Numbered from the stretch's first letter, positions 42,899 to 54,310 are shown. The stretch is DNA of 64,000 nt from Vombatus ursinus (GCF_900497805.2 NW_020954581.1:2289272-2353271), one strand, 5' to 3'. The notes: generated from the letters alone by a model not told the origin. Numbers and translations: made by a program.

Positions 42899-43358
42899 CT
42901 TTTGTGTTCTAGAGTCTTGAGTTCTTAATTTCAATCACCTAAATATACTAAAGGATATCAATTTTCCAGAGCTACCAGGCTTTCTAAGAGTATGTGGACT
43001 ATATTTTGAAGACTTTTTTTAAAGCCTTAGAAATTTAAGAAAAAAAAAAGCTTTCCCCAGGTTTCCCCCCCCCAAAAAAACAAAAATCAAACCACAAACC
43101 ATTTTACTTAGACTATCCCAAACTTTCAACTTCCTGGGCATAACTAGTTTCATGTTACTACTTCATTAAGATACATAAATATTTAATTATAAACATATTA
43201 AATATATATAAATAGGACAGGTATTCACTTTAGATAGGCTATTAAGCTAATTCTTATGTTATTCCTATGAGAATGGAAAGCTAAAGTCCAAAATGAGCTG
43301 AGATTTTCAATAAAGAGATTTCAGAGCTATGTGGGGCCAAACTTGACCCCTTGATCAA
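42899..43358. other. Unassigned AT-rich stretch
   Basis: A-runs and a C/A run at 43038-43085. Nothing else. Confidence 0.4.
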
Positions 43359-43427
43359 GTACATAGAATTCTGAATTTATATCCTGAAAGACTTGGGTTC
43401 AAATCCCATGACTGATCCTAGCTGAGA

Positions 43428-43786
43428 AATAATAGCTAGCATTTCCATAGTACTCTAAGTTTTGCAAGGCACTTTATAAATATTATTTCATGTGATCCTC
43501 ACAACAACCTTGAGGGGTTAATATGACACAATAATATGACATAATTACCACTCTGCCTGTTATAAGATTATATTTATACTTTGTTATAATTATATTATAC
43601 TTATTATGATAATGATATTATTATCCCCATTTTATAGATAAGGAACCTGAGGCAGACAGACATTAAGTGATTTGACCAGGTTTATACTGCTAGGTAAATG
43701 TTTGATGTATGATTTGAATTCAGACCTTCCTGACTTCACGTTGTACTGCTCTACTCACTGCACCACCTAGATGCCTCTAGGTAAGT
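43428..43786 (-). repeat. MIR/THER1-type SINE with an AT-rich expansion
   Basis: The complement shows 'tttgcaaggcactttataaa', 'gtgatcctcacaacaacctt', 'ccccattttatagataagga' and the head 'ccttcctgacttcacgttg'. About 100 AT-rich bases (43520-43622) are expanded in the middle. A MIR-like head in the other orientation precedes it (43360-43427). Confidence 0.8.
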
Positions 43787-43792
43787 CACTTA

Positions 43793-44035
43793 GGGCAGTT
43801 AGGTGGCACAGTGGATAGAGTGCTGGACCTGGAGTCAGGAAACCCTGAGTTTAAATGTGGACTCAAACACTTATTAGCTGCTTGACCTTGGGCAAGTCAC
43901 TTAATCATGTTTACCTCAGTTTCCTCATCTGTAAAATGAGCTGGCAAAGGAAATGGCAAACCACTCCAGTATGTCTGCCCAAAAAATCCCAAAAAGGGCT
44001 CATGAAGAGTAGGACATATCTGTCACGCAACAATG
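43793..44035 (+). repeat. Mar1-type SINE with RTE-like tail, inserted in a MIR
   Basis: It has 'ggcagttaggtggcacagtg', CORE, 'ggcaaaggaaatggcaaacc' and a decayed end. The perfect TSD 'aagtcactta' (43783-43792 and 44036-44045) is itself CORE sequence of the older MIR it hit. Confidence 0.92.
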
Positions 44036-44045
44036 AAGTCACTTA

Positions 44046-44715
44046 ACTTTTATGTGCCTCACGCACACATGCCTTAGGACCCACCAGCTAAGTACTGCAC
44101 GGGTAGTGACCTACCTTGGCAGAGGAGGTTCACAAACTGGAATTCTCCACTCACAAGATCATGGATCCTTTGTATGTGCTTGTTGGAAGCAAGAGGAAGA
44201 ATATTAAATGATAATGGAGAGAAGATAAAACTACTCAACTCCTATTTGGCTTCTTTCTTGTTGTTGTTGTTGTTGTTGTTTTTCTATAGAGAATGGTCTT
44301 CAGACTGAAATGAAGTGAAGAAACATGATCAATAGGGAATTGAAACCAGTTTCAATCAGTTAAGTTCAATTGATATGGCCTTAGTAAATCATTTCCCAGG
44401 ATCTTAAAGGAACTAGGCAACATGATTCATGGAAAACTCTTAGTCAGCCCTGAACATATGTAGAAAACAATGAACATGCTGGATACGAGCTGAAAATGAA
44501 GACTAACAGAGTATATAACTTATCTTCAGATACTTTTTAAATTGTAGATTTGACTTGAAATAAGCCTATATTACAGGAACCATATTAAGATACATTAACA
44601 CCTGTTAACGTTTTAAAAATAATCTCCAACAGAGAGCTAGCTAGCTGTAATTTATCAGTCACTCCTTCTTCCCCTCCTTTTTTGTCTATGCCTCTCTGTG
44701 TTTGTGTATACTTTT
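44046..44715. other. Unassigned stretch with (TTG)n
   Basis: (TTG)n at 44258-44282. No other named content. Confidence 0.4.
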
Positions 44716-44719
44716 TTCT

Positions 44720-44915
44720 TTTATATAATTAATGTGTATACTGAATTCACCCTGCTTTCTGTACTTGGCATTATTTCATATAAATATTTCTCATGTTTGT
44801 CATTCTTAATTACATCTAGCATTCCATTTAATTGATATACCACAGCCTGTCACAGTCAGAGGGCCCCAACTGTTGTGTTTTTAGGTTGTTTCCAGTTTTT
44901 CAGAAGCATGAATAA
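44720..44915 (-). repeat. L1-type LINE 3' fragment
   Basis: The order 'ggcattatttcatataaata', 'ctagcattccatttaattga', 'ttgtttccagtttttcagaa' matches the complement of the L1 3' end near 59440-59530. Confidence 0.5.
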
Positions 44916-44921
44916 ATAAAA

Positions 44922-45112
44922 GAAGGCAATGGGGTCTAGTAGAAGGAATTCTGGATATGGAGCCAGAGGACCTGGATTGGAATCTTGACACTGACTACCT
45001 ACCTCTATGACCTTGGGCAACTTGAGCTCTTTGAGACTCAGTTTCCTCATCTGTAAAATATTGAACTACCTGGTTTCTAAGGGTTCTTTTCGCTCTAGCT
45101 CTATGATGTCTG
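44922..45112 (+). repeat. MIR3-type CORE-SINE
   Basis: It has 'atggagccagaggacctgga', 'cagtttcctcatctgtaaaa' and 'gctctagctctatgatgtct'. Confidence 0.8.
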
Positions 45113-45173
45113 AATAAGGAGTTTTTCTTTTGGTTAACACTCAAACTTATATTCCTTCTAATCAGATCAATGG

Positions 45174-45440
45174 GTCAATGTTGTTGACTTGTTTCCGTCA
45201 TGTCCAACTCTCCATGACCCCGTTTGGTTTTTTTTTTTTTTGTTTCTTTGGGTTTTTTTGCAAAAATACTGATGTTGTTTTCCATTTCCTTCTCCAGATC
45301 ATTTTACAGATGAGAAACTGAGGCAGACAAGGTTAAGTGACTTGCCCAGGGTCACACAGCTATTAGGTGTCTGAGGTCATTTGAACTCAGGTCCTCCTAA
45401 CTCTAGGGCCGGCGCTCAATCTACTCTGCCACCTAGCTGC
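45174..45440 (-). repeat. Mar1-type SINE with RTE-like tail
   Basis: The complement shows 'catgtccaactctccatgac', 'ccatttccttctccagatca', 'gcccagggtcacacagctat' and the head 'ctgccacctagctgc'. The TSD is 'atcaatgg' (45166-45173 and 45441-45448). A long T-run (45230-45241) lies inside. Confidence 0.92.
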
Positions 45441-45504
45441 ATCAATGGAATGCTTGTTATTATAATCATTATAGTATATTGTCAGATTATTTTATCTTCA
45501 TATA

Positions 45505-45790
45505 CTTCAAGGACTTGGAAGAAGGTTTAGACTTAGTCTCTGAGGGCAGAATTGGATCCATGAGGTGTAAGTTGTAGGTAGGCTAGGGGAAACCTTTACC
45601 TAATGAAAGACTTTTGATCAATTCAAGCTGTCTAAAAATAGAATTGGTTGCCTCAGGAGGTAATGAATTTCCCATCTTTGAAATTTTTCAAGAAGAGTTT
45701 GGATGACCACTTGTCAAGGATGCTGCTTCAGATGGGGTGTTGAGATCACCTCTAAAGTCCCTCTCGATTTTATGATTCTGGGATTCTAAT
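45505..45790 (+). repeat. CR1/L3 LINE 3' end
   Basis: It has 'ttgcctcaggaggtaatgaa', 'gatgaccacttgtcaaggat' and 'tcgattttatgattctggg'. Confidence 0.82.
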
Positions 45791-46308
45791 TTTTCAAAGG
45801 AGAAAAGTATCTACATGAAGTTATCAATTCTCAATTTTTCTAGACCCATGCTGTCCTTTATGGGTTGGTTTCTTATCTTGGTGGCCTATTTTCTAGTCAA
45901 GGGGCCTCCACTCAGTTGGTAGGCAGCATTTCAGCAAAGATAGAGTCATCAATGGGGCAACCAAATGGGGAAGGGAAGTGATAGGTAAACATACCTGGAG
46001 GTAGGACAGGATGAGGTGGAAGAGAACAAGAGAGAATCCATGACATTAGCTTAACATCTGATTTGGAATATGTACAGTTGACCTTTGCATCATTTCACTT
46101 CTTAATAGCATGTCCACTGGAACTGGGATGGGATAAAAGAGAAATCACAGGAGAATTCATTTGTCTACTCTGTTATGTGATTGGGTAAAGATGAAGGACA
46201 ATAAATAAGACTAATGTTCTTTTTTTAGAAAAAAAATTTAATTATCCCTGTTCTCTAAATCCTTTCAGATTACAAATAACCAAGAATTGTGTGTGATAAC
46301 CTCCTGTT
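45791..46308. other. Unassigned stretch
   Basis: No repeat or exon is recognised. Confidence 0.4.
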
Positions 46309-46309
46309 A

Positions 46310-46602
46310 TCATAAAATCTTAGGGATGGAAGGGTTTTAAAGAGGTCAGCTAGTCCCTCTTCCTGCCTTAAGCATAGAAATAAGATAAAGATCTTACCTA
46401 CTTTTTAACAGCTTCTCAGAAAGGAGTCCTCAGCAAGCTATACCATTTTTGTCAGCCATATAAGGAAATTCTTCCTCATATCTGACCTAAATCTCCCATG
46501 TTGCGACTTTAACTCATCTCCTTTTGGGGAGTCCTTGATACAACTGGAAAATAGCAAATCCTTCATATATATGAAGAATTAAACAGCTTCTGCTGATGAT
46601 GT
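46310..46602 (-). repeat. CR1/L3 LINE 3' end
   Basis: The complement shows 'aaatcttagggatggaaggg', 'aggaaattcttcctcatatc' and 'cctaaatctcccatgttgcg'. Confidence 0.7.
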
Positions 46603-46639
46603 CCGGAGATCTAAGAAGTCAGGTGGTATACATACCATG

Positions 46640-46824
46640 AAGTAGGCAATATAAGTACTATATTAATTAGTATCTCCATTTAATAGTTGATAGAACTGAA
46701 GCTTAAAAAGGTCAAGTGACATGTCTAGATTCACACAGCCAGTCAGTATCAGAACCAAAACTCCAGCCATGCTGTTTCAGTTCCAAGCTTAGTATTTTCA
46801 CCACTATATCACGTTGTTTCCATA
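46640..46824 (-). repeat. MIR/THER1-type SINE
   Basis: The complement shows 'gaagcttaaaaaggtcaagt' and 'cacagccagtcagtatcag', with the head at 'caccactatatcacgttg'. Confidence 0.7.
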
Positions 46825-46849
46825 ACCACTGACTTTTAGAGTATTCCAG

Positions 46850-47030
46850 GTTTTTAAAGCAATTTACAGGAAGTTAATTCACTTGACCTTCCCAATATCC
46901 CTAGGGGTTGTACAAATGTTGTTATCTGCATTTTGTAAATGAGGAAACTGAGGCTCAAGGAGACAGTGGCTTTCCCAAGGTCACAGAGCTTGTAAGAGAC
47001 AATTTCAGATTTTAAACTTAGTTCCTCCCT
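46850..47030 (-). repeat. MIR-class SINE
   Basis: The complement shows 'gtaaatgaggaaactgaggc' and 'ttcccaaggtcacagagctt'. Confidence 0.75.
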
Positions 47031-47189
47031 CTCGAAGTAGTGCCTAACAGTAACCAGCAAGGAGAAGGTCTGGTGGGAGTAGATAGCAGCAGAAAGATGA
47101 AGACAACTCGATAGCATTGGAGGTATGAATGCTTCTCTTCACAAGAGTGTGTCTTGGCTATGTGAGTTCTGTATGAAAGTGCCTCTCCA

Positions 47190-47450
47190 TAAATAATAAC
47201 ACATTTCTGGAGCACTTCAAAGTTTTTAACACATAATTTATAATATATTACAATAAACGCGTTATTATTATCTCATTTGACCCTCACAACAACCTTGGGA
47301 GGTAGGTGCTAATATTATCCCCATTTTACAGATGAGAAAACTGAGATTAAATAATTTACCCAAGGTCACACAGCTAATTAGTGTCTGAAGCCGGATTTGA
47401 ACTCAGATCTTCCTGACTCCATGTCCAGCACTCTATCTACTGCACCACAG
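47190..47450 (-). repeat. MIR/THER1-type CORE-SINE
   Basis: The complement shows 'gaccctcacaacaaccttgg', 'cccattttacagatgagaaa', 'caaggtcacacagctaatta' and 'tcttcctgactccatgtcca'. Full length. Confidence 0.87.
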
Positions 47451-47580
47451 ATAAGGAAACTGAGGCTCAGAGAAGCATATAGGTACGGAGCAATTAAGTG
47501 TCTGAGGTAGGATTTGAAACTGAGTCTTCTGATTCCAGTTTCAACACCTACTTTATCTACTTCATCCACTAGCTTTGTAA
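47451..47580 (-). repeat. MIR-class SINE, second copy in tandem
   Basis: The copy starts 'gataaggaaactgaggctca' directly after the previous head and ends at 'acttcatccactagc'. Confidence 0.65.
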
Positions 47581-47599
47581 ATCTTACATTATGGAGACA

Positions 47600-48640
47600 G
47601 ATTGGTCTGTGGGGGCCAGTCCTTGAATCACGCACAAACATTTCCTCCCTGATTTCAGTCCAAGTGACTGTGAAGAAATTTAGGGGGAGCTTGTTTCTGG
47701 CTATTCACAAGTGAGGGGCTGGTGCAGAAGTCTAAATAAGCTATAGTAGTATTACTATAGGCTACGGTACCGGAAGAACTGACGGCTTGGGGTGCTGAGG
47801 TGGACCAGAGTGGGTATACAAAAAAAGAGGTCCCCTCTTCTCTTTTTCCTCTGCAGCTGTGAGGAAGCAAAGTTACTGAGCTGGTTCCAAGAACCAGGTA
47901 GGGGAAAGATAGCAGCCCTCTATCCCACTGGGCTTTGGTGGTTACGAGCACATGGCCACCTAGGTCTCCTTGTATGTATCCTTTTTTGTTCTTGGGCCAA
48001 TGAGTATTCCAAGCTGGAAGCGTCCAGGTGACCCAGAGAGTTCAGGAGATCCAAAAGTCTGAGCAGAGGCAGCCACTGGAGCAGTAGCGGTTGACAATAG
48101 TGGAAGTGACTGAAGATGGATGGAGAAGACGTTTGTCCAAAGACGATGGCTGTTTCAGGAAATGCATCCTCTTGCGGTAGAAAGAAGTGGCGGCTGTCAA
48201 TTCCGCAGAGCCTGGCTGGGCAGCCAGTCTAGTATAGAGTTAAGCCTAAGGGGGACTTCATAAGTGCCCCACAAAGGGAAAAAAAAGACCTCAAAAGTCA
48301 AGCGTTGGGAAGTACCCCTTGGCCACATCTTTTTTCTACCTTTATACTTTCAATTTAAGCTTACTGTCCCCAACCACATTCTATGGGCAAACAGTGAGTG
48401 CCCAGTTTGGGGGGGAGTGCTTTGTATCAATTGTTACGCTTCTTTATCAGTAAATGGCTTTTCTAAAAACTAATGGAGTCATCGTTGAGTATTGATTATT
48501 AATAAGGAGCACACCAGTGAGGGCTTAGGAGCTAAACACTAAAGACTACAGCTCCTTAGGCTTACCTCTATAAGCCAGAGGGAAGAAACAGTAATCTGCT
48601 AATGGGAGGGGGAGGTGGGACAGTAGTCTTAGAGGGAGTG
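47600..48640. other. CpG-retaining unidentified segment
   Basis: No repeat matches from memory. CpG dinucleotides are much denser than elsewhere in the window (about a dozen between 47760 and 48450). Many TG/CA pairs could be decayed CpGs. It could be a decayed CpG island, an old LTR-class element or the relic of a gene's first exon. Nothing decides between them, and the frames of 79-98 codons in it match nothing I know. Confidence 0.4.
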
Positions 48641-48649
48641 TACCCCTTC

Positions 48650-48848
48650 AATAATGACTCATGTTTATATAACACTTTAAGGTTTACTAAGCATTTTCCT
48701 CACAACCAAACCACGTTATTTCTTGCATCTCATGGATGTGGAAACTGAGGCTCAGCAACACAAATTGATGTATAGTTAATAGGAATCTGAGCCAAGGCTC
48801 AAACCAGGTCTTTTGAGTCCAAACCCAGCACATTTTCTGTTATGCATT
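48650..48848 (-). repeat. MIR/THER1-type SINE
   Basis: The complement shows 'cactttaaggtttactaagc', 'gtggaaactgaggctcagca' and the head near 48810-48845. Confidence 0.75.
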
Positions 48849-48854
48849 GTACAT

Positions 48855-49108
48855 TGGTGTTTGGTCATTCAATCATGTCTGACTTTTACATGACCCCATT
48901 TGAGATTTTCTTGGCAAAGATACTGGAGTGGTTTGCCATTTCCTTCTCCAGATCATTTTACAGATGAGGAAACTGAGGCAAACAGGGTCAAGTGACTTAC
49001 CCATGGTCACACAGCTAATAAGTGTTTGAGGCTAGATTGGAACTCAGGAAGATGAGTCTTCCTGATTCCAGGCCCAGTGCTCTGTGCACTACAGTGCCAC
49101 CTACCCAC
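48855..49108 (-). repeat. Mar1-type SINE with RTE-like tail
   Basis: The complement shows 'catgtctgacttttacatga', 'ggagtggtttgccatttcct', 'ggtcacacagctaataagtg' and 'gtgccacctacccacc'. Confidence 0.9.
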
Positions 49109-49202
49109 CACCATATACTGTACAGATGTGAGCAAATGGTGGTAGTGGTGGTGGTAATTAAATTACATAATATATTGTAAAACTCTTTAAATTAAAAAAA
49201 AT

Positions 49203-49425
49203 ATTGGAGGCAGTATGGCATAATGGAGAGAGCTGACCTCAGGATCAGGAAGGTCTGGGTTCAAGTTCTGTCTCTGACGCATGCTGGCTGTATGACCTTC
49301 TCAGTGCTCCAAGTGACCCTACAAGACTGACTCTCTATATTACAGATGAGTTGTCATTCTAAATCAGTGGAAAGAGCTTTCTCACTGGCAGTTTCTCCCC
49401 CTTGATGAAATCACAGGTAGAGATT
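49203..49425 (+). repeat. Family-E tRNA SINE
   Basis: It has 'ggcagtatggcataatggag', 'aggtctgggttcaagttctg' and 'gctggctgtatgaccttct', and ends in 'ttgatgaaatcacaggtaga'. The family lacks both the RTE tail and the L2-like tail. Confidence 0.75.
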
Positions 49426-49855
49426 AAATAAATAAAAATAATGCAAAGGTTAATTAATCTATTAGTAATGATATTTGGAGCTTTGGTGCTAAGTCCAGTT
49501 GATACCAACTTGGAATCTAGGGAAAAGCCACGTTGATTCAGCCGTTAATCGCTATGGACCCTGAAGGCTTGGTGTCTTCTCACTCCTCTTTTTCCGCTAA
49601 TGCTTCATCACCCAGCCTGAAGGGTGCTAGAAGGCCCAATAATTCCTGATAGAACAGGTGGCCTGTGTAAATTGGAGAGCCCTAGCTCATGGCCCATTTG
49701 GAGGCTACCACGGTCAGGTTAGCACTACTGGACAATAGGCCCTCATAGCACTGAACCTCAGCATATAGCAGGGGAGGGGGAGAGCTCTTGTTCAATTCTC
49801 CCACTGCCCACCTACACTATTCTTCCACTCTCCACACTGAGACTTACTGTAAGGG
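49426..49855. other. Unassigned unique stretch
   Basis: No repeat or exon is recognised. Confidence 0.4.
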
Positions 49856-49856
49856 G

Positions 49857-50062
49857 CTTAGACACCTCACTAGCTATGTGAATCTCAGCAAGTCACTTTA
49901 ACCTCTGCCAGCCTCAGTTTCCTCATTTGTAAAATGAGGATAAAAATAGTATCTACCTCCCAGGGTTGCTATGAGGATAATGAGATATGAGGATAATGAG
50001 ATAAAGTGCTTTGTCAACCTCAAAGTGCTATATTAGTGTGAGCTATTATTATTATTGAATGC
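49857..50062 (+). repeat. MIR/THER1-type SINE with a short internal duplication
   Basis: It has the CORE 'ctagctatgtgaatctcagc', 'tttcctcatttgtaaaatga' and the tail 'taaagtgctttgtcaacctc'. The motif 'atgaggataatgagat' occurs twice in tandem (49971-50002). Confidence 0.82.
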
Positions 50063-51305
50063 ATCAATTTGTAAGTTTGGGACTGGTAGCTCTTCCCTAT
50101 GACCACATGCCAATTAGAACTATAACATTATTAAAGTGATACTTTGCTTTCCATATTAGACACAATTCTCCAATAGCAAGTCAAAATTAATTTAATTAAT
50201 AAAGTACTATTAATTGATATAATGAATGTGGAATTAACTGCTTTTCACATATTAAGAACTCAATTAAAATTTTTTAATTAATCTTTTAAATTAAAAACTA
50301 ATTCAATTGGTTATTCAACTCCCCTTGCTTAAAAGTCCAGGTGTTATTTGTGTTTTATAATTATGTGATGCCAGGTTGAAAACATCAAAACAAACGGAAT
50401 TATCCCTTGGGGAAAAAAAGACCCTAGACCAAATTTATATAGTAATTTTATGGTGTTTGGGGCCAGATTGTTTTCCATAACTTCATGATGCCTGCTGAAC
50501 TCCAGCTGACTTCAGGTTAAGCAAGAAAAAGAAGGGAAATTCAGTTCCTAATTAATCCATATTTGTTCAATCCCTGCAGTGAAAAGACATGGTTGGGGAA
50601 TCTTCACCCCACCTCTACCCCCAATTTCCCTTCTTTCCAACATGGCATTGGATTTCAGAAAGAAATACCCAAATTTCATGTTTTCCAGGTTTACAGTAAC
50701 TCCTTATTCATGTCTTTGATTACTTTCCAACAGGAGCGCTAAGAATCCTGTGGGTGAGTGCCCTTTCCACTTCTTATGGGTCAGTCATTATTCTGGTCAT
50801 GTTCACTTTGAGAGGGGCAGCCTGAGGACCTTAAGGCTAGTGATGATGGTCTGTGTCTTCTGTCAGGATTCAATTGCAAAAAGACCCACATGTTTGCCTA
50901 TGAAGGGATGATTTCTCAGTGGGCCTCAAAGTAGAGATCACCAGAGCCATGCAAGACATGCTTATCCTTAAGGCACCTGGGCATCCATTAGAATAAAAGT
51001 TAGTCCTAGCTGGACCATTGTAACCAACCAAGGTCAGACCCTGGAGGGAAATAAAAACTCAGTCCCAGGATCATATTTAGGCACTAAATTGGCATTGTAT
51101 GAAAACAGAAAATGAGCAGTGATCCTTATTACCTCCTTTACCCCCTTGTCTAGGGGTGACAGGAAGAAGTCGCCAAGAGGCAAATTGAGGCTCAGTGTAA
51201 TGGGTTGGATAAGTAGAGAAAGGGATTAGACCTGTGATTTAATTAAATATAGATAATTTCCAGATGAGGAAACCCCCTCCAGAAATGAAAATCAGCAACC
51301 TCTAG
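50063..51305. other. Long repeat-free stretch, TAATTA-rich at its left
   Basis: Between 50180 and 50560 TAATTA/TTAATTAA motifs recur (50191-50200, 50211, 50275-50284, 50549). The rest is ordinary unique sequence. No exon is supported. Confidence 0.4.
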
Positions 51306-51309
51306 TCTT

Positions 51310-51432
51310 GGAGAATTGCTTGGGAGCATTGAGTGGTTAAATGACTTACCAGGGTCAGCATAGGACTTAGACCCCAATTCATTCCAGTTTCAAAGCCAGC
51401 CAAATATCTACAATTCCACACTGCCTTTCAGA
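51310..51432 (-). repeat. Family-E tRNA SINE
   Basis: The complement shows 'gagaattgcttgggagcatt', 'gagtggttaaatgacttacc' and 'cacactgcctttc'. Confidence 0.65.
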
Positions 51433-51908
51433 TCTAATCATCTATTGGATAATTTTTAAAAATATAACTTTATTCATTTAATTAAGCAGTAACTACGTAA
51501 AAACTATTAAACTCATTCACCAAATCAATTATAATCAATTGAATTAATTTTGAGATAATCCTGAAGGACTGTGTCTCATATGTAGCATTAAGGGTTGGGA
51601 CCAGAGAAGACGGGATATTAACCTACCAAAGTCTATTTTGTTGGTTGTGCCTTCCAAGGGAGAATTGCTCCCTCTCACACCTAGACACCTAGACACAAGG
51701 TAGAGGTTAGAAATAGCCTTGGGGTACCACAGCCAAGATGGAATCTCCTGCCTCCAATATAGAGTAATCAACAGGCTATGACCAGTGGGCTCTGAAGCTG
51801 ATGTCTATTTTAGAAATGTATTGGGAACAATGGCAAGGGAAGCATCAGGGTCTGGTATCCAGAAAAGTCTTCAGAGCATTAGATATTGAATGAATTCTTA
51901 TTCAATTA
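51433..51908. other. Unassigned stretch
   Basis: AT-rich at 51450-51550, otherwise featureless to me. Confidence 0.4.
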
Positions 51909-51909
51909 A

Positions 51910-52690
51910 GGCTCCCAAACTTGGAGTCATTCTGGACTCCTCACTCTCTCTCTCAACCTCCATATCTAATCTGTTACCAAAACCTGTCAATTTCACCTTT
52001 GGAGCATCTCTCCAATAGGCTCTCTTCTCTCCTTTGACACTGCCCACTCTCCACCCTGGTGCAGCCCCTCATCACTTCACACCTGGAGCTTTCCAGTGGC
52101 TCTGCATTCCTCAAGTCTCTCCCTACTCTAAACCATGTTCCATTTAGCCACTAAAATGATATCCTAAAATGCAAGTCCAATTCCACCAACCCTCCAACTC
52201 TCCCTCTGCCCCCCGATAAACTCCAGTGGCTCCCTATTGCCTCAAGGATACACAAAATGTTCGGTTTGACATTTAAAACCTTGTATTACCTGGCCCCCTT
52301 CTACCATTCCAGTCTTCTTATGCTTTACTTCCCAACACATACTCTTCCATCCAGTGACACTGGCTATTCCACAAACAAAACACTATCCCTTGACTCTGGG
52401 CGTTTTCTCTGGTTGTCCACCATGTTCTCTCTCCTCATCTCCACCTCTTAGCTTCCTTGATTTCCTTTGAGTCTCAATTAAACTCCCACCTTCTACAGGA
52501 AGCTTTCCCCACCCTCTTATAACTCTAGTGCTTTCCCTCTGTTAATCATCTCCTATTCATTCTATATATAGGTTGCTTTATATCTATTTGCTTTCATGTT
52601 GTCTCTCCCATTACATTATAAGCTACTTGGGGACAGAGACTGTTTTTTGCCCTTCAAACCATACCACTCGTAAGTTCTCAACAACTAAAA
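51910..52690 (+). repeat. L2 LINE, about 780 bp of 3' region
   Basis: The longest and clearest L2: 'gtcattctggactcctcact', 'aactccagtggctccctatt', 'aaaaccttgtattacctggc', 'ccttctacaggaagctttcc', 'acttggggacagagactgtt'. Frames inside are relics. Confidence 0.92.
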
Positions 52691-52731
52691 TTAGCACCTA
52701 CATTACAGATACAAATACCTTATTCTTATAA

Positions 52732-53050
52732 CTGAAAAGGACTTTAGAGATAATTTCCTCTAAACACCTCACTTTATAAGTGGAGGATAGTTTCACAGGT
52801 AATAATAATTGTTAGCAATTATTTGGAGCTTTAAGATTTGCACAGCACTTTACAAGTATCATCTTGTCTGATCCAACAACTGTAGAAGGTAGGTGCTATT
52901 ATTATCCAAATGAAGAAACTAAGGCAGTTAGAGATGAAGTGACTTGCCCTAAGTCACACAGCAAATAAAGGTCTGAGGCCAGATTTGAACTCAGGTCTCT
53001 TCTGATTCTAGGTCCAGAGCTCAATCCACTGTGCTACATGAAGGACCCAT
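52732..53050 (-). repeat. MIR3 fragment followed by MIR/THER1-type SINE
   Basis: A MIR3 tail is at 52732-52797 ('aactgaaaaggactttagag'). The THER1 at 52800-53050 has 'tttgcacagcactttacaag', 'gaccttg'-less CORE 'gccctaagtcacacagcaa' and 'ccagatttgaactcaggtct'. Confidence 0.8.
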
Positions 53051-53584
53051 AGTTGAGCCTGTATCCTCTGACTCAATTCAACTCAACATTTACTAAGTGC
53101 CTATATACAAGATGTATCCAAATCCAGGATTCTTTCCATTGTCCTGTGCCATCTTTCTGAACCAGCCTGATTTCTCCCCCACCCTTTTTGGTGTGAACTT
53201 ACTCAAGTGAAAGGAAAGCCCATCCTTTACTGTATTGGTTATTTGTTTTTAAAGAAACTTTAAGACTGCTTGAATTCGGACCCTGTTTCTTTATCAACAG
53301 AAACTTATGCCCATCACATTTCACACACTTGCTTTTCTGGTCTATAGTTCCTCAGTGTATAAATACTAGTCTGCTTCTTTCTTCATCCTCTCCTACCCCA
53401 CCCAGTCCTTCAAGTGAGTGGTCTTCAGTTTGTACTTCATTGTATTGGTTGTGAGTCTTTGGGAAAAGAAAAATCTTAAACACAGAGCCAAAATTTTGTT
53501 CTTTATGGACTAGCCTTGCAGAGAATTCACTAGAAGAAATAAACATACAGTAATTCTTCGTGGTCCCCATCCATATTTTAAATT
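53051..53584. other. Unassigned unique stretch
   Basis: No repeat or exon is recognised. A minus-strand frame of 72 codons (53352-53570) has no homology I can name. Confidence 0.4.
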
Positions 53585-53960
53585 AATTTTGTTTTCTTAA
53601 TGAACAGAAATCTATTTTCTTCCCTTCCCATTCACCACCCTATTGGGGAATAAAAAGCAAAACAAATTCCTTGTAACAAATACACATGGTCAAGCAAAAC
53701 AAATTCCCTTATTCATCAGTTAAAAAAAATATACCTTTTGATCTGTACATTGAGTCCATCACTTCTCTGTCAGGAAGTGGGTACCATGGTTCTTAGGTCT
53801 TCTGGAATCATTGATGGTCATTGTGCTCATCAGAGTTCTTACAGCTTTCAAAGCTATTTATCTTTCCAGTGTTGTTATTATCAATTGATCGATGCTACCT
53901 CTTTAGCCTCACAATCATTATTATAGCTTTGTAATGCTCCCCACCCCAGTGAGATCTGGG
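53585..53960 (-). repeat. L1 LINE 3' end
   Basis: Complement of the L1 3' UTR and ORF2 end: 'cccttcccattcaccaccct', 'cacatggtcaagcaaaacaa', 'tctgtcaggaagtgggtacc', 'atcattgatggtcattgtgc'. It parallels 59090-59330. Confidence 0.7.
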
Positions 53961-54147
53961 GATAGAAAGAAATACACTCAGAGACCCTCCAAGCCACAGA
54001 GAGAGTCCTGAGAAAATCAAATAAAACATGATTTTATTTTTCATGATTTTATTTTCCTATCCCAATTCTTTTTTTTTTTTGGTTGCTCTGAATTCACTCT
54101 TATTGTTACCAGTGAAATTTTTGTGTGTGCATATATCTACATAAGAA

Positions 54148-54310
54148 ACAGGGTGGAATATTGTTAGCAAGCCAGCCTTGGAGTCAAGAAGACCTAGATG
54201 CAAGTCCTGCCTTTGGCATATACTGGCTGGGTATCTATGGGCAGGTCATGTAACCTTGCAGTGGACAAGACACTTGCCTTAGCCTCTAAGCTGCAGAGCA
54301 GAAACTTTTC
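54148..54310 (+). repeat. Family-E tRNA SINE
   Basis: It has 'ccttggagtcaagaagacct', 'atgcaagtcctgcctttgg' and 'ctctaagctgcagagcag'. Confidence 0.75.

Noticed and set aside
47792-48031. 79-codon frame in the CpG-retaining segment as a first coding exon
   Set aside because: No recognisable signal peptide, domain or donor site in frame. I kept only the compositional observation.
50720-50760. Mini-exon look-alike: 'ttactttccaacag' before and 'gtgagtg' after about 20 bases
   Set aside because: A 20-base exon without neighbouring exons or frame information is not supportable; such pairs arise by chance.
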